A stretch of 64,000 nucleotides of DNA from Plazaster borealis (GCA_021014325.1 CM037472.1:32450234-32514233), one strand, 5' to 3'; positions 39,865-53,900 are shown, numbered from the stretch's first letter. A program made the numbers and translations. Notes: generated by a model from the sequence alone, not told the origin.

Positions 39865-41999
39865 AGAGTACTTTACTTCCACTCTTCTAGCTTGCAATAA
39901 ACACACCATACAAACAACGTAAGAAAGTTTCATGAAATTCATCGTCGTCTTTCAGTGAAACCAATGAAAAACAATTTATGTTCTGTCAGGGATTTTTTGC
40001 TCGTTCATATTTCGACTGTGACATGGGGTTTAGGGGGGCCTTCTAATGCCGTTTTCTTAACTTCGACAGTGTTTAAAATGGAAACATTTCTCTTGGATTC
40101 AGTTAGTATTTTTCTCATCATGCTGTACTATTGCCACTGGGTGCCAGTTTAGTATAAGATTCCTTTATAAAAACTCAAGGATGGTCATATATTCTCTCTC
40201 CAATTCTCATCCATTTGAAGAGAATAATCTCTTCAATCTAGTCATGTGATGAACAGGTAGTCATGATCCTCAAAAAGAGCTAATAACTTAATCCATCCAT
40301 TGGAATTTACCACATAATCCTGCCATCTAATCCTCATATCCTCCAAAGAATCTACATGTGGCTTTTGTTTATCCTTCTGAAGAAGAAGACACACATACCA
40401 ACAGAAAAATAGACATGTCTGAAGCTGCGTAGGACAGGAAAATTACAATGTTTTCTTACACTTTGTATGAAACTTTGTCTAGCAGGAATTGACAAACTCT
40501 TGTGTTCACTTATAAACAAGCACCCTTGAAATATTAAAGCATGACATTTTGTTCAAACATTAAACATTATGGATATTGTATAGATATGGGTAAATTTGAG
40601 GAGTCCGTGAAGCAATGAAAGGGGTGTTCCTGTGTATTCACTGGACTTCAAGACAGAACAGTGGCCCCTGTCCAAATGTTTGACCCCCACCAAAACAATG
40701 ATTCTGCCTCCACCCTTGCATTGCATGTCCACACATTTAGAATGTACGTTTTTAATTCCTGCAAAGTCTTCCGATATTTTACCTGTAAAATAACCGAGTA
40801 TGCCAGGCAGCCTGTTGACTGCAATCACACTGTTTCAAACACAAGCAAGGTTGCACGCAATTACATGTACTTGTATATAACTAGATTTCAACTTCATCAG
40901 TTTACATAATACCATTAAACCAGTACGTACATTTTTACATTCAGAATGAATACGCTTTGTTCAACTAGTCAATTTTTTCTGTACATTTCTATTAAAAAAA
41001 TTACATTCAGATAAATCTTTTAAGAAATAGCAGAGGTTTAAAATGTACATCTTATGCACAGTTACATTTGAAATCAGGTTTGATGTAGAAGTTCATCTAA
41101 AACATGTTTCCCGTGATAGCAGAAAGAAAGTGTTTGTCTCTTTTCATTATACAAAATAATGAATATTCTCCATAAACTTTTATATACAATTTTTTTTCAT
41201 TTTTTTTTCAAATTCCTTTCCAAATTGTCAACTTCACATGATAAAATAGTAAATTTTGTCTCACACACCTTATTGATAAAAATGTAGACTATGTGAAGAT
41301 ATGATTCTTATGTACAAAATGTTTGAAAATGTTTTCCCTTAAGAGGCATTTATTTGTATATACTCTATGTACATGACAAATACAAAACACAATTCTGCTT
41401 GTTGTGTTTCAGCAAAAATATTTGAACCTGCTTTTATTATTAAAAAATAAGAACAAATAAAAAATAAAAATGAAAAAACAGGAACTTGTGACAAGACAGT
41501 TTCTGTGGTGTAAAAATCTTGGTACATTCAAAGAAATTTTGAAAAAACAACAACATTGATCTACTAAAAAAATAATCTAATACTTAAATAATTTGTTTGG
41601 GAAGCCAAATGATACAAAAAGTAACTGCAAGGAAAGTCGCAGTAGGAAAGTAAGGCAATGTAATGATATCTTGGGTTGGAAAATATGATAATGGCATTGA
41701 CCTTTCTCATGGTGCAACCATCATGCTATAAGCCACTGTGAAATAGGGTGAACACAATACTACCACACTATTAGGTTAGGGTAAACTTGTCCGTATACAC
41801 CCAAACCAAACAGTGCATTCATATATTTGAGATATGGTGGATACATTACGAGGGCGCTGTTTGGATTGGGTAAATTCGTCTGTATACACCCTACAGTGTC
41901 GTGCCCACCATATCTCAAAAAGGCAAATTGCTCAAGCCGTGGTTTCAAAAAGGGCCATTTTGTGGCTGATTCCCTGCTGACTTTATTAGTCAATAAATA

Positions 42000-42525
42000 G
42001 GTTATAAAGTGACTCCCAGGTCAAAATCAGTTTTGCGATCCACTCATTTTCAAATAGATAGAGTTCTTAGGAAAATGGGGAAAAACATTTCAAGTCTCTA
42101 ACCTCAGATTAAAACGGTTAAAATGCTGTGTTTGATACCTTTCAAGTGCAATTTTTGTTAAAAATCTCAAAACATTCCATGACGTCACATGTCAAATATT
42201 TGGTCTATACATTTTTGAACAGAAAATTGTTAGTTCATTCCTTCATTTTGATGATATTCAATCAAAACAGCATTGAATTTGACCTTTTGACTGGCGCAAA
42301 AAAAAATCCTCTTTGGAATGTACAGACCCATTTGTTTTTGCTGTCCGTCGACATCATTGTCTTTAATTTCGCTCTGAAAGAGTATAAAATAAAATGACAT
42401 TTTATACCATTATACCATTTTAACGGTTAGAGACTTGTAATTTTCCCCCCACTTTTATGGGGACTATATCTATTGGAAAATGAGTGCGTCACAAAACTGA
42501 ATTTGACCTTGGAGCCCCTCTTTAA
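42000..42525. mobile_element. Large inverted-repeat element (~525 bp)
   Basis: The left arm ('aggtcaaaatcagttttgcg', 'cactcattttcaaatagat', 'ttaaaacggttaaaatg') is inverted at the right ('cattttaacggttagagact', 'ggaaaatgagtgcg', 'aactgaatttgacctt') with small differences. Confidence 0.8.
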
Positions 42526-44261
42526 GCACTATTTTCTGCCAAGAGGAATTGTGGTTTCTTGGAGCTGTAACCTGTACTTGGATTTGTATTGTTTTGAGGC
42601 TTGCCTTAAGGTTAACCCAGACTAAAAGAGCAAGCAATGGAACACTAGTTTCATCACTTCCTACAGGCTTCCAGTTATAAAAAAAAGGGTATCTCAAATA
42701 AAACACTCTTTAACTTTTGTTAAAAAAATCAAAACTACTTCCTTTTCTCCCTTCCATTTGTTTAAAAATAAAATCCTCACATAGAAACATACAAACTAAT
42801 CAAATTTCGATGTTAGTGGTACTATATTATGAGAGTTTCCCCTGACAAAAAAAACAAGAAAAAACAAGAGGAAAAAATAAATTCAATTTTTCCAATCGGA
42901 AAAATTATGGAAACATGATTTTCAAGTATTAGCACCATTTACCTCAGAAATAAAAGATTTATGTACAATTAATGTACATGTAGAACCAGAGAGTCAGACA
43001 AGTAATACATTATATTTACAACCATTAAAAGTTATCTCTGCCAACAAAGAAAAAAGACATGAACAAAATGCTATACAAGTTTTCACTCTCGAAAAACGTC
43101 TCAACAAAACAAAACACTCACTACAAACTGATACTTTATCGGTTTGTGGTAGGCCAAAATACAAACAAGCAAACAAACAAACAATTGTGACTACACAGCT
43201 AGAAACGGGTTGGCAGAAAATATTGCACAAAAAGTCTATCAATATAGAAACAATAAAAAAAAAAGACAAATTGTCTATTTTTAAGGAACAAAAAACAAAA
43301 AACCAAAAAAACCTGAAGCTCTGTTTGTATTTGATAATATAAGATTATAAGATGTTCCAATTTTGTGCCAATCATTTATGATAGCCACTGTTTATCACCA
43401 TGCCCCTAAACGCTGCTTTAAAGATATTTTGGAGCAAAACCGAAATAAACAACTTGCTGAAATGATGCCCTTTAAAAATCACTGCTCTGGGCAGATAACC
43501 GGTAACCGGTAACTTGTCAGGAACTTGCAGTTTACACATGAAGAGCTGAAGTGTGGCATCTTCAATCAGTAAATGGTAACCGAGCAGGCTACCAGCTCTC
43601 GCTTTAAGCTGCGTATGGGCGAACAGATGTTACACAGAGGTAAGTATTGTTGATATTCCACTTGCAAAGAGGTTTCACGTCACAACTGTTCTCAATAATT
43701 CAACTAAGCTAATTTATTTCATCAGGCTGTATTCTTGCTTGACAGCAAATCACGTTTTTAAAACAAAAAACCTGGTACTTAGACTAAGGGTTACATGTAT
43801 GTACATCAAAAGACCAATCAGGAACAGCAGCTGTTCTCCAAGACACTTCACTACACATCAATGCACCTTTGGGTTCAAGTTGACGCTGGTATCCAACATA
43901 CCAATAATAAAGACACTCATATAATTGAGACCAAGCAGGCGGTGATTCACAAAGCCAACCAGCAAGGCTTGTTATCATGTGATATGATATTGCACAGACA
44001 TATGAAGAGTCCCAGCCAGCTGGTGCTTTCATACCTTGCAGTGCGCAATACACACGTTATTACAGTCACCCCCATTCTCTTTCTTAATTCCATACTCATC
44101 CACATGAAGAAACTTGGGTTGGAGTCAGATAAAGTCCTGTTTCCTTTTTCAAGTGGCAACGCATTGACGATTATTACAGATAAAGGATTCAACAAAGATG
44201 GCCTCGGGGAAATCGTCCATTAACCGAAAGGCTGGAAATCCAGTACAGTCTGGCTCCTTCT

Positions 44262-44545
44262 TATGCATGCCGTTGCTATTACTGCAGACGGGGATTCTGA
44301 CGATACTGGCTGTGACGTCCACAGGATAAAACCGAGGTACGAGTCTGTCATCACATGGATTCCTCTGGTCTATTACTGCAGACGGGGATTCTGACGATAC
44401 TGGATGTGACGTCCAACCGAGGTATGATTCTGTCATCAAATGGATTCCTCCGGCCTATTACTGCAGACGGGGATTCTGACGATACTGGCTGTGACGTCCG
44501 CAGGATAAAATCGAGGTATGAGTCTGTCATCACATGGATTCCTCT
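44262..44545 (-). repeat. ~90-bp tandem repeat just 3' of the zinc-finger gene stop, three units
   Basis: The unit contains 'attactgcagacggggattc', 'tgacgatactgg' and 'gtctgtcatcacatggattc'. The middle unit is shorter. Confidence 0.9.
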
Positions 44546-44612
44546 TGTAAATCTGCTACGTTTTGAATTTCAATAATGCAGAGGGGGGAAGCCGACACAA
44601 GGAATAGCCACC

Positions 44613-44994
44613 TCATATTGTCATGAGATCTGCTTCCGAGTTTTCACTCTCGCTCTCGCTGCCACTGCTGCTCTCACTTCGACTCCCTGACTGCTCACTG
44701 GAGCTGTCCTCCTCCTCTCTTTCATCTTCTTCTTCATCCATGTCATCATCTTCCGAATCATCATCGTCGTCCTCCTCATCATCGTCATCGTCATCATCAT
44801 CGTCGTTATTGTAATGATTCAGGGGCTCAGTGCCAAACTCTGGTGGTGATTCACCGCCCTGGGGTGAGTCCTCCGGCAGGGGTGATTCTAGAGGAGTTTC
44901 CATGTGAGTAGGTAGGGAGGGGGGCTTCTTGCTCACATCAGGTCTGCGATGGCTCTTCATGTGTGCACTTCTGCTCTTAACCTTCTCAAAAACT
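44613..44994 (-). CDS. Zinc-finger gene last exon: finger 5 His half and acidic tail
   Basis: Starts KVFEKVKSRSAHMKSHRRPD, completing C994-x2-C997-x12-H1010-x3-H1014. Then a Pro/Ser segment and a strongly acidic tail with long Asp and Glu runs (44,700-44,815) and a Ser/Glu stretch, ending ADLMTI, stop TGA at 44,613-44,615. Confidence 0.95.
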
Positions 44995-47900
44995 CTGCAA
45001 CAAATAACAAGAAGTAAAAGCTTTATTGAACAGATAATAATAACAATCATAATTTGGAAGGCTAATCATCCTTACTCGCAGCTGAGAAGCTGAATTACGA
45101 AAGGATGCGGCTACAACATCCAGATGACATGGATTCAATGCACATTTGGCTCTAACAACATTGCTGCCAGGAGTTGTTGTACTTCCTATTATCACTCACA
45201 GCTCAGAAAGTTGCTTTCTTTTCTTTGTTCATAAACTTTTCAACTCTGCATAAACCTTGAGTGGAATCTTAAAAACCTGTATCAATCAAAAATCCAATCC
45301 TGGTTGGTTTTGCCCGGCCAAATCCTACCCATAAGCAGCTTGACTGCAGCACCACAGAATCCATCAAACCAGGGTTAAACCATAGAGTTATATAAATAGA
45401 ACTAGAGGGTGTACAAAACCATGTAACACAGCCCAACAAGAAGCACTTTTTTGCCATTGAGAAAACGATGCTGACCCATCAGATAACACAGGTCAAGCAC
45501 CAATTCACACAGTCAACATTCTGTAAGGGGAAATTTGTATGCAATTTACCCATAGGGATTCAAACCCATAGTGGGCCAGCGCGGTTACGTGTGTGTAACT
45601 AGAGTGCAACCTCTAGTTCTATTATATAACTCTATGGGTTAAACCCAAACTGGCTTATGATGGTCTTAATGTAGTTTTAACAAGTCAATCATACAAGACT
45701 GTTTTCACTGCACTTACTTTCCACATATCTTGCACGGGAAGATAATGGGTTCTGGTTCCACACTTTCCCCTGATGAGGAGTCCGTGGACATACGCCTTGA
45801 GGTTCCCGATGTGGAGGTAGATATAGAAGCCGGGGACGGACTATGATGTACAGGCTGGGCTTCCTTAGCAGCAGGTTGACATTTGTAACTTCCGCCATGC
45901 ACTCGTATGTGGCCATTCAGTGCTTGCCGTGATTTAAACGTCTGTTGACAAAAGGAAAACTACAATAGTTACAATCATAATAGACATTTATATCAGGAGG
46001 TTGAACTTTAAAATCAATGAACCTCACACTACTCTCGCACTTGGCCACTTGGAAACCATTTCCATTATTAACCCATTCATCACCAAAATTCATTGTGTTG
46101 ACATAAACAACTAAGGGTTTTGCCCAGGATTTGTTAAAAACTGTGGGGCCTTCTGGACCAAATTTTTTGAAGTTTTGCCGAAGCACGCTGAATTGAAACA
46201 AGGTCCTCTGAATGTTTTCTACTTGGTGTTTATCTTGGTTTTAAAAGCCCTACTGTGCAATCTGGGGCACATTCTAAATGGTTTTCTCTGGATGATTTTT
46301 ATGATTTTATCTCAAGTCCCCCACCCCCCAAATAAAATTTGTTTTGCGTATCGACCCTAATTCGCACGTATCGGACTGAAATTCAGGTGTATCAGCCTGA
46401 TACGCTAGCTTGTGCATGGGGGAGAACACCGCAACTGCTCCTAACCAATTAGTTTGAAAATTCAAGCATGAAGAACATTTTCTTACCAAACAGCACCTAT
46501 GATTGTGTTCAGAGGCCAATTTTTACAAACTCTACTATCACCCTGAATCTTTCATTTTAGAGCAAAACAAGTAATGAAAAGTTCCCCACTTATTAAATTA
46601 CGTTTCAAGTAATACAAAAACCAATGAGATTGGTCAGTAAGCACCCAGGTTCTCGATCTTACCTTGTCAAGTGTGATCTAAAAAAACCTCAAAAGCACTT
46701 ATTTTTCAAACAGGCATAATATAGCACTCCATAGATTTGTTCGTCATTTTGGATCTTTCCACTCCATTTAGAAAGGATTGCATAATAGACAAATTTTTCC
46801 CCTCCCCTTTATTGGAAAGATCCGAGCTTTCTCTTTCCAACCATTTTAAGTTTAGCAACATGGACATATTATACAGTTTTTTGTTATTAAACAAATTCCT
46901 TTATGCTCAATCTACAGTGCTTTTTGGTTTATGATCTTGGTCGACTAAAGTCACCTCTGGAGCTGTTGAGGTGGTGTGAGTGAAGTCAACTAGAGTGGCT
47001 ATGATGTCAGAGGTGTCACCCAATAAGCCATTTGTGAGTCAGATTTGAATCATGTCTGGTACAATGACTTGCTTAGTCACACGTTACCGCTTCAATTTGA
47101 ATTCCTCAGGCTATAGACTATGCAAGTCTCGCACATATTCAAACATTTTTTGGACTACTTTAGTCCCAACGTACATTGCTTTACTGTGTGAAGGAAACAA
47201 ACTTGCGCACTTTAATAGGTCCCAATGTTCGAATACTCACAAGATTTGCTCAGTCTAAAAAGACAGTTGCAATGTCACATGGTTCTGGGGTAAGCCTTTT
47301 TATAGCAACCTCCAAATGAGCAAACCCTGGTACCATTGTGCCATACACATTCATTCCGAAATGTGTTTGGGTGTTCGCCATCTCTTATGCAACTACAAAA
47401 AAAAGTGCCCTGAAATCATGCGACATAGTAACCGTCTACAGTCTGAGGAATTCAAATTTAAGCAGAATCTTGTGACAAGGCAAGTAATTGTACCAGACAT
47501 TATTCAAATCTAAAAAAACGGCTTATTTGTGTTTCTGGTGTGTGGTAAATACAAATGTATCACCCATTAGTTATTAATCAGCCATGTGCACAGCAATAGG
47601 AAGCATGAACAATACATCCATCACAGCCTTGATTCTAGCCTACTTAACTGAATGACTAAAAAGCCTACACTACCAAACTTGCAAACTTGTAAAATACAGC
47701 CATCATTGAACATGGTTTGTTTTTTTAAGTGCGGGTTAAGCTGTAAAATATAATGGATAATATGGATGGAATGAAATCGAGTTGCATCAATCATCAACCA
47801 CTGTAAGCTAAAAATCATTCATCTCCCGTAACCCCCCCCCCCCCCGAAAGAAATGACACACATCACATACCCGAAAACATGACACACCCATACAAAATAA

Positions 47901-50900
47901 ATGAATGGGTTTTGGATGGTAAGGGAAAGTTATCAAAACCACAACGTATGAAACTGAAACCGCACACATGGGAAACATAACACCGTCTCAAACTTATTAT
48001 CATGAGGAAAGAAATCACAGTCATGGTTTCTCCTGCCCTCGCCCAAAGGATTTGCTGCCACACAGGAAATGAACAGTTTTGTTGTTGTCACACTTTTCCT
48101 CAAGTGGAAGTGACATAATTGAATACCAATGTTGATTTCTTGGGGTCAAGAAGGCAATGTCACTTATGTAGCTACCTCATCCTAACATTCAATGCCGCTA
48201 GGCATGAATTCCCTGCACACACGAAAGTGATCACAAACACATAAGGAAGCAAATGAATTGATGATGAAACAAACACTAAATGAGAACTTTTTTAAATTCC
48301 CTCAACCAGATGTTTTCCTGAATGGGTAAATGTGCAGCAAATACCTGAACCAGATACTTGACTGGTGATTGTTGCCTTTAGGTTTTAGTAGAAGTGCACA
48401 TCACCTTACAAGGTATATATAATGCAGCAGGCCTGGAATTACACAGAGGGCACCGTTGCCCTGATCTTGGCCTTTGTGCCCCCTTCAAAGGTTCTCTTTG
48501 AAGTGAAAGATTTGCAAAATAAAAAATGGCCTTGCCCTCTCAAAGATAAAATTCCAAGCCTGATACAGTGCAATATAAGATGCAAATTTCCCTTCAAAGC
48601 TTTGTGAAGACAATTTGGTCATAACCTTGCATTTTAAGATTTCTGAGGCATTGACATACCTGCCAACATTTGAAATCTGTAAAAAGGGGACAGAGCGGAG
48701 CAAGAGGCGCGAGCGAGTTGTCCAATGGTGGGGTAGCTACCCAGGCACCCGGTAGGTTCAAGGATTTGGGCTCATTTAGACCTGCAGCAGCTGTCCATGA
48801 CCTCTGGCTTGTGAAACAGCGCCCTCATGTTACCTTCTAATTCAGATGGTGTCGGACTCGGACTACCGGTTTTGATGGGGGGGGGTTTGTGTTAAATATG
48901 TACATATTCCTCCCATGAAAACTGGGAATGTCCTGGTTTTCTAGGATTTTTTATACTTGAAAATTGGGACAGTCTTGGGAGAACCAGGAGAGTTGGCAGG
49001 TATGCATTGAGACAAGAATCCTCCAAATCCTCATGTGTTCTATTGTAATACAGTGCAAAACAACAGTGAGACTACAGCTACCATGAAGAACGAAAGTAGC
49101 GCCATCATCAATTCACACTCTAGCTCAAATTGAAAAAACAACCACTAATCCAAAGACAGTTCAGTGATCAAGTTAGCTACAACAACAACAACAACAACAA
49201 CAACAAACTCTAGTATGAGCACTCCAAAATAAATCAGAATGCTAAAACAAAACCAAGCTAAACTAAAAGCTACTCAGCTAAAACTCAAGGTAAACTACTC
49301 AAAAAATGCAAATGATGAGTACTCACCGCTTCGCAATCTGGATAGTTGCAGGTGAAAGGCCCCTGACTGACCGGTTTCTCCTCCTGGTTAGAGGAAGTTT
49401 TCACATGATTATTGTTCCTAGTCTGACCACTGCCCCCTCTATAGTACTTATCATGTCTATACTCCTTCAGGGGAACATAATCTATGAAAGTCTCGTCCGG
49501 GAAAAGATCCTGGTGGGTGTTTGGAAGAAGATTGAAAAAGAAAGAAAGGGGGGAGAGAGAGAGAGAGAGACAGGTGGCAGGATACCAGCATTAGTAAGCG
49601 AACTACACCATTGAAAGCCATTATACACAACTGGTAACCTTGCTAACCCTCCTTATTCTGGTGCCGTTTCTTGGTTTAGCTGCTGGACCACACAAAACAT
49701 GGCAACTGCCAACGTTTTGAAAGGTGGAGGGACCTCTGTCACTAATAACAGTGGCAGCTTTGACATGGTCACTGGTATATCATACACAACCATTTGGTGG
49801 ATGTTGAATACTCTGTAAATAAAACGATTACAAATAAAAACAAATCATCAAGCAATTGATTTTTCCCAATTGTGCTCATCTTTTAACATTTCAATCAAAG
49901 CACATGACAACATGTACATGTGATGTACAATTTGACAATAACATTTTTAAAGTTTTCACCATAAAGGTACAAGACTAGACAACATTTTCAAAAGGTAATT
50001 TCTCTTGATTGATGTAAAACGTAACTGCATTTCCAGTCAAGATTTCATATAGTGTATAATCATGCAATTGATTCAACTTACGAGTGCCTGTTAAATGAAA
50101 CTCTTCATCTGATTCAATCTAATCATCCATTTCAACTGATTTAACTGGTTTGATTTGTTTGATTTGGAGATGTTACCACGAGTGTATACTGACTTGAAGC
50201 AAAGAGGGCCACTTCCATCTCAAAGGTTGGTCAGGAGCGTTCAAATCACTCCCAATTTTTCTCACAGTGTCCTCCTCATCAATGATATTGCAAGTATCTT
50301 TGTGTCCCATTCGGGACAGACTTAAAGGGCAGGTAACATCGGTTACAAACAGACGGAAAAATTGAACATGTCAAACGACGTTGCTATGTATAACTGTTAT
50401 GAGCATTTTGGCTACAAGTTGCAGGCCTGATACTTCACAGAGGCAAAGGAGGCAATTGCATCCATGCCCCCTGGCCATTGCCTTGGTGCCCCTTGAAATG
50501 TGTCAATAGAAATTTCCCTGATATGGGTGCCCTTTCCCATGGTACAACTGCCTTGCCCTTACAGGAGCAAAGTATCAGGCCTGCAGGAGATTTGAACATT
50601 GAATAAGGAACTGTGGATACACCAAGTTTATAAAACGTAAGAACTAGTCTCAACATTTCAAACAGCATGAACTGTTGGTCAGAGGTTTGATCCTAAAGTC
50701 AAACAGATTAAATTGTTTGCATATCATACATACTTTCCTCACTTCCACAGCTTTTGAAACCAAACATCACGGACGAGACTATTTTTTATAGTTTCCATCA
50801 TCTCCATATCTCCAATAAGGTTAATATTTAACCCCAACTCCCTTGAGTGATTTACAGGCCTGATGCTTCCTTTTTGAAAGGGCTAGGGCACCAAGGCGTT

Positions 50901-53900
50901 TTCTCCTTGGTAAAGGGCACCTCTATGAGGAAATTGTAAATTTCTATTTGAACAATTCAATGGGCACCAAGGCATTGAACAGGGGCAACGGAGGCAATTG
51001 CCTGTGAAGTATCAGGCCTGGATTTACTAGGATTCTTCCTCACTCTTGAAAAAATCCATCACCATAATGGTTTAACTCAAGACTCAACCTGCTGGACTTT
51101 TGATTACGGTGCAACACGGTGATCAGTTTACCAGTGGCGTCGTCAGTCCAACAATCAAACGAACCATACATTTGGATTTGGATTGGTTAGGGGTGGTTAG
51201 GGTCACGATTAAATGTGAATGTAAATTGTAATCTTCAAAAGCAATATATTGTACAGTCCCTTTAAGATACGAACCACCAATACAAGGAAACTGAAAGATA
51301 ATTAATGTGCACGTCACTATAAAAACTAGTCTAATACAAACACAGTCTGACATCGTTCTACAAACCGGGGACTAGGGTGACAGAATCAACAGTGGGATCG
51401 ATTTCAAGAGCTAGTACACAGTAAACACAAGCATGAAACAAAGATGAATGTAACATTTAGCAATAGGCCTGAACATGGGATCAAGATTTTAGAAGGTATG
51501 ATGAAATGATTGCACGTTACTGTAATATTGAAGGTGTAACCTTGAACAATGCAACAAATTTACACATATTGACCCCTTTGCACAACGCGGAACGCACCTC
51601 CGCACAATGTGCATCACCATATCCACCATTTTGGAAGTCAGTTCGTGTAAGTGCACTGTGCGTTGTCCAATGGGTCAATTTGTAGTCACTACAAGATATC
51701 AACCCCTCATAGGAACAGGTGAGCACTTACTTTTACTGAAGTTTCCACAGGTCACAAAAAAAGTGGTATGCTCAAATTGATGAATCCTTCCAGAAACAAA
51801 TATATAACTTTGTCATCAAATGCCTGACGGTTTATATTTTTGGAAATGCCTTTGTTTTCAATAAATAGCAAATCATTACCTTTTATCCCAACTTTACAAA
51901 ATAACTATTGATCGAGGAACCATGGAAAATGCCAACAAATGCTTGCACTTATATCCAAGGCAGAGCTGCCAACATTGGTTTTTGAAAATCCGGAAGATTT
52001 TATTTTTAAGTCAGAAAGACTCAATCTCAGCGCGCGTCGCGACAATTTTTGCTGGGCGCTATTTTGCTTTACATTCCCAACCACGTTCCCAGTTTAGTAC
52101 TATGTTGCAACGTCATTTGCTCGATCGTGGGCAGTGCGTCGTTACGATACCACACGAGTATTAAGCCACACTGTAAGTGTAATCACCTATTCCAGGGGTA
52201 TCGATAGCGTGCTACCCATGGTAGCGAGGCTGATCAGTGCCAGACTACGTGCATATAGCATGCACATGTATGGATGCGCAGAAGACGAAACTACGTTTAG
52301 AACAACTTTTTCTGCGCATCTATGCAATTAAATATGCACGCGCGCAAACGAAACACACACACGGACGGCGGAGGGCTAGGAAATTCGTCAATTTTATTAC
52401 TTTTTTCATTAACAGGTTGGGAATCCGGGAGATTTTGACTGCTTGCGGGATGTCGGAAGATTGCCGTCAAAAACGGGAGTCTTCCGCAAAATCCAGAAGA
52501 GTTGGCAGCTCTGCCAAGGCAAACAAAAAACGTCGGATTTCAGAGAAAGTCAAAATCTTGATCCCCAACAAACCGACTAAAGTTTAACATGGATTCTGAA
52601 GCCCTCTACTCACACATCCATGTCTGCGCATTTCCTCGGTCGGGTTGAGCCCGCTGTGATGACAGAACTTCTGCATATCGTTGTTGTAAGGGTAGAGTTT
52701 CTTCCAGCGGTAGTAGTATTCCACTATCTCCTTGACCGCCTTTGTTGCAAGCTGTACAAGGAATAAATTATAGAAGAAAAATTGCGTTCATGAAAGAAAT
52801 CAGTCTGTGAAATATACACTTCCACTGCCCGAGCAGCATTCAATACAAGTTCAAAATTACAAATCTACTACTAGTCCTCCTACAGCAGGGAATAACCTAC
52901 CAAAAACACACCATACATCAACCTTCCAGTCAAACATTTGGAGACAGTAAGAACTCCCTTTACTGATATGAACTTTAACAAACCCCAAGAAGGTATACCA
53001 AATGTTGATAGATTTAAGGAGAAGAGCCATTGCTGACAAAACGGTCTGAAACTAGCATCCAACTTTTAGGAGGTAAGTTGAAATGAAGGCATTTCCGTCT
53101 TTTGGTAAACCCCTGCATGAATTTAGAGGTTTCAAGAACAGCATCTTCAGCGCTAGAGAAGCACAAAGAGCATGATTTTATTTCATATCTGAAGAAAATT
53201 ATATAATTGTTTTTGTTTCACCAGGCAGACATAAAAAGTCTGAATTCAGATAACAGTCTGACATTTCTCATCCCTGTAGATTTGAAGGGGTATCCCAAGG
53301 GGAGATCTGCAGCTTTCAAGGTTTTGATTGGACGTCAGTGGCGAAGTTCAGGCAGCGCACTAAATCTACAACCGAAACGGTTTAACTTTATGACCAGCAT
53401 GGGACAGTTGCGTCATCTGAGTTAAACCCGATACGGTTTGTCTTCGCTTTTAAGAGGTAAATCAGCAATGCGACCCCATTCTACGAACACCCTGTTCATT
53501 CACAAAACCGTGCGCCGTGTGTGTACTACTGCCATTATTTTATACATCTCTGTCTGGCCACTGTGTTCCAGCACGCTGGTACACGACTACAATGTTTCTG
53601 GAGGATGTACATTGAACCAAACGAAAACTACCAGTAGCCGGGTAACCTGCCGAATACATCCCCAACATGGCACCTATTAACAAGTTAGTGCCTTTTCGGG
53701 CAATCTTTGCAATCCATCAATTTAACCTTGATAGAAGAGCTTTGCAGATTATTGACAACCAGTACGGCTGCGATCAACCCAAAAATAAGGATGCTTGTGA
53801 CCCAACGACAGATCACAAGCAGGCGATCCCAAGCTCAACTTTGGCAATACTTATCCCATCGTCAAAGCTACGTCACTACTTGTCTTTATGCCCTTCATGC

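Larger units (their letters stand above)
37478..44612 (-). other. Probable long 3' UTR of the zinc-finger/ELM2/SANT gene
   Basis: From the stop at 44,613 leftward there is no coding exon, the DNA is evenly AT-rich, and a minus-strand AATAAA lies at 37,478-37,483 near the DNAL1 side. A 7-kb UTR is inferred only; nearer signals could be used. It holds MITEs at 38,168, 39,491 and 42,000 and a tandem repeat at 44,262. Confidence 0.4.

Noticed and set aside
43795..44223. 142-codon plus-strand open frame (MYVHQKTNQ..)
   Set aside because: Overlaps another open frame on the opposite strand, has no recognisable domain, and lies in the probable 3' UTR of the zinc-finger gene.
44623..44814. Plus-strand serine-rich open frame
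   Set aside because: It is the mirror of the Asp/Glu tail of the zinc-finger gene; a GAT repeat read backwards gives serine codons.
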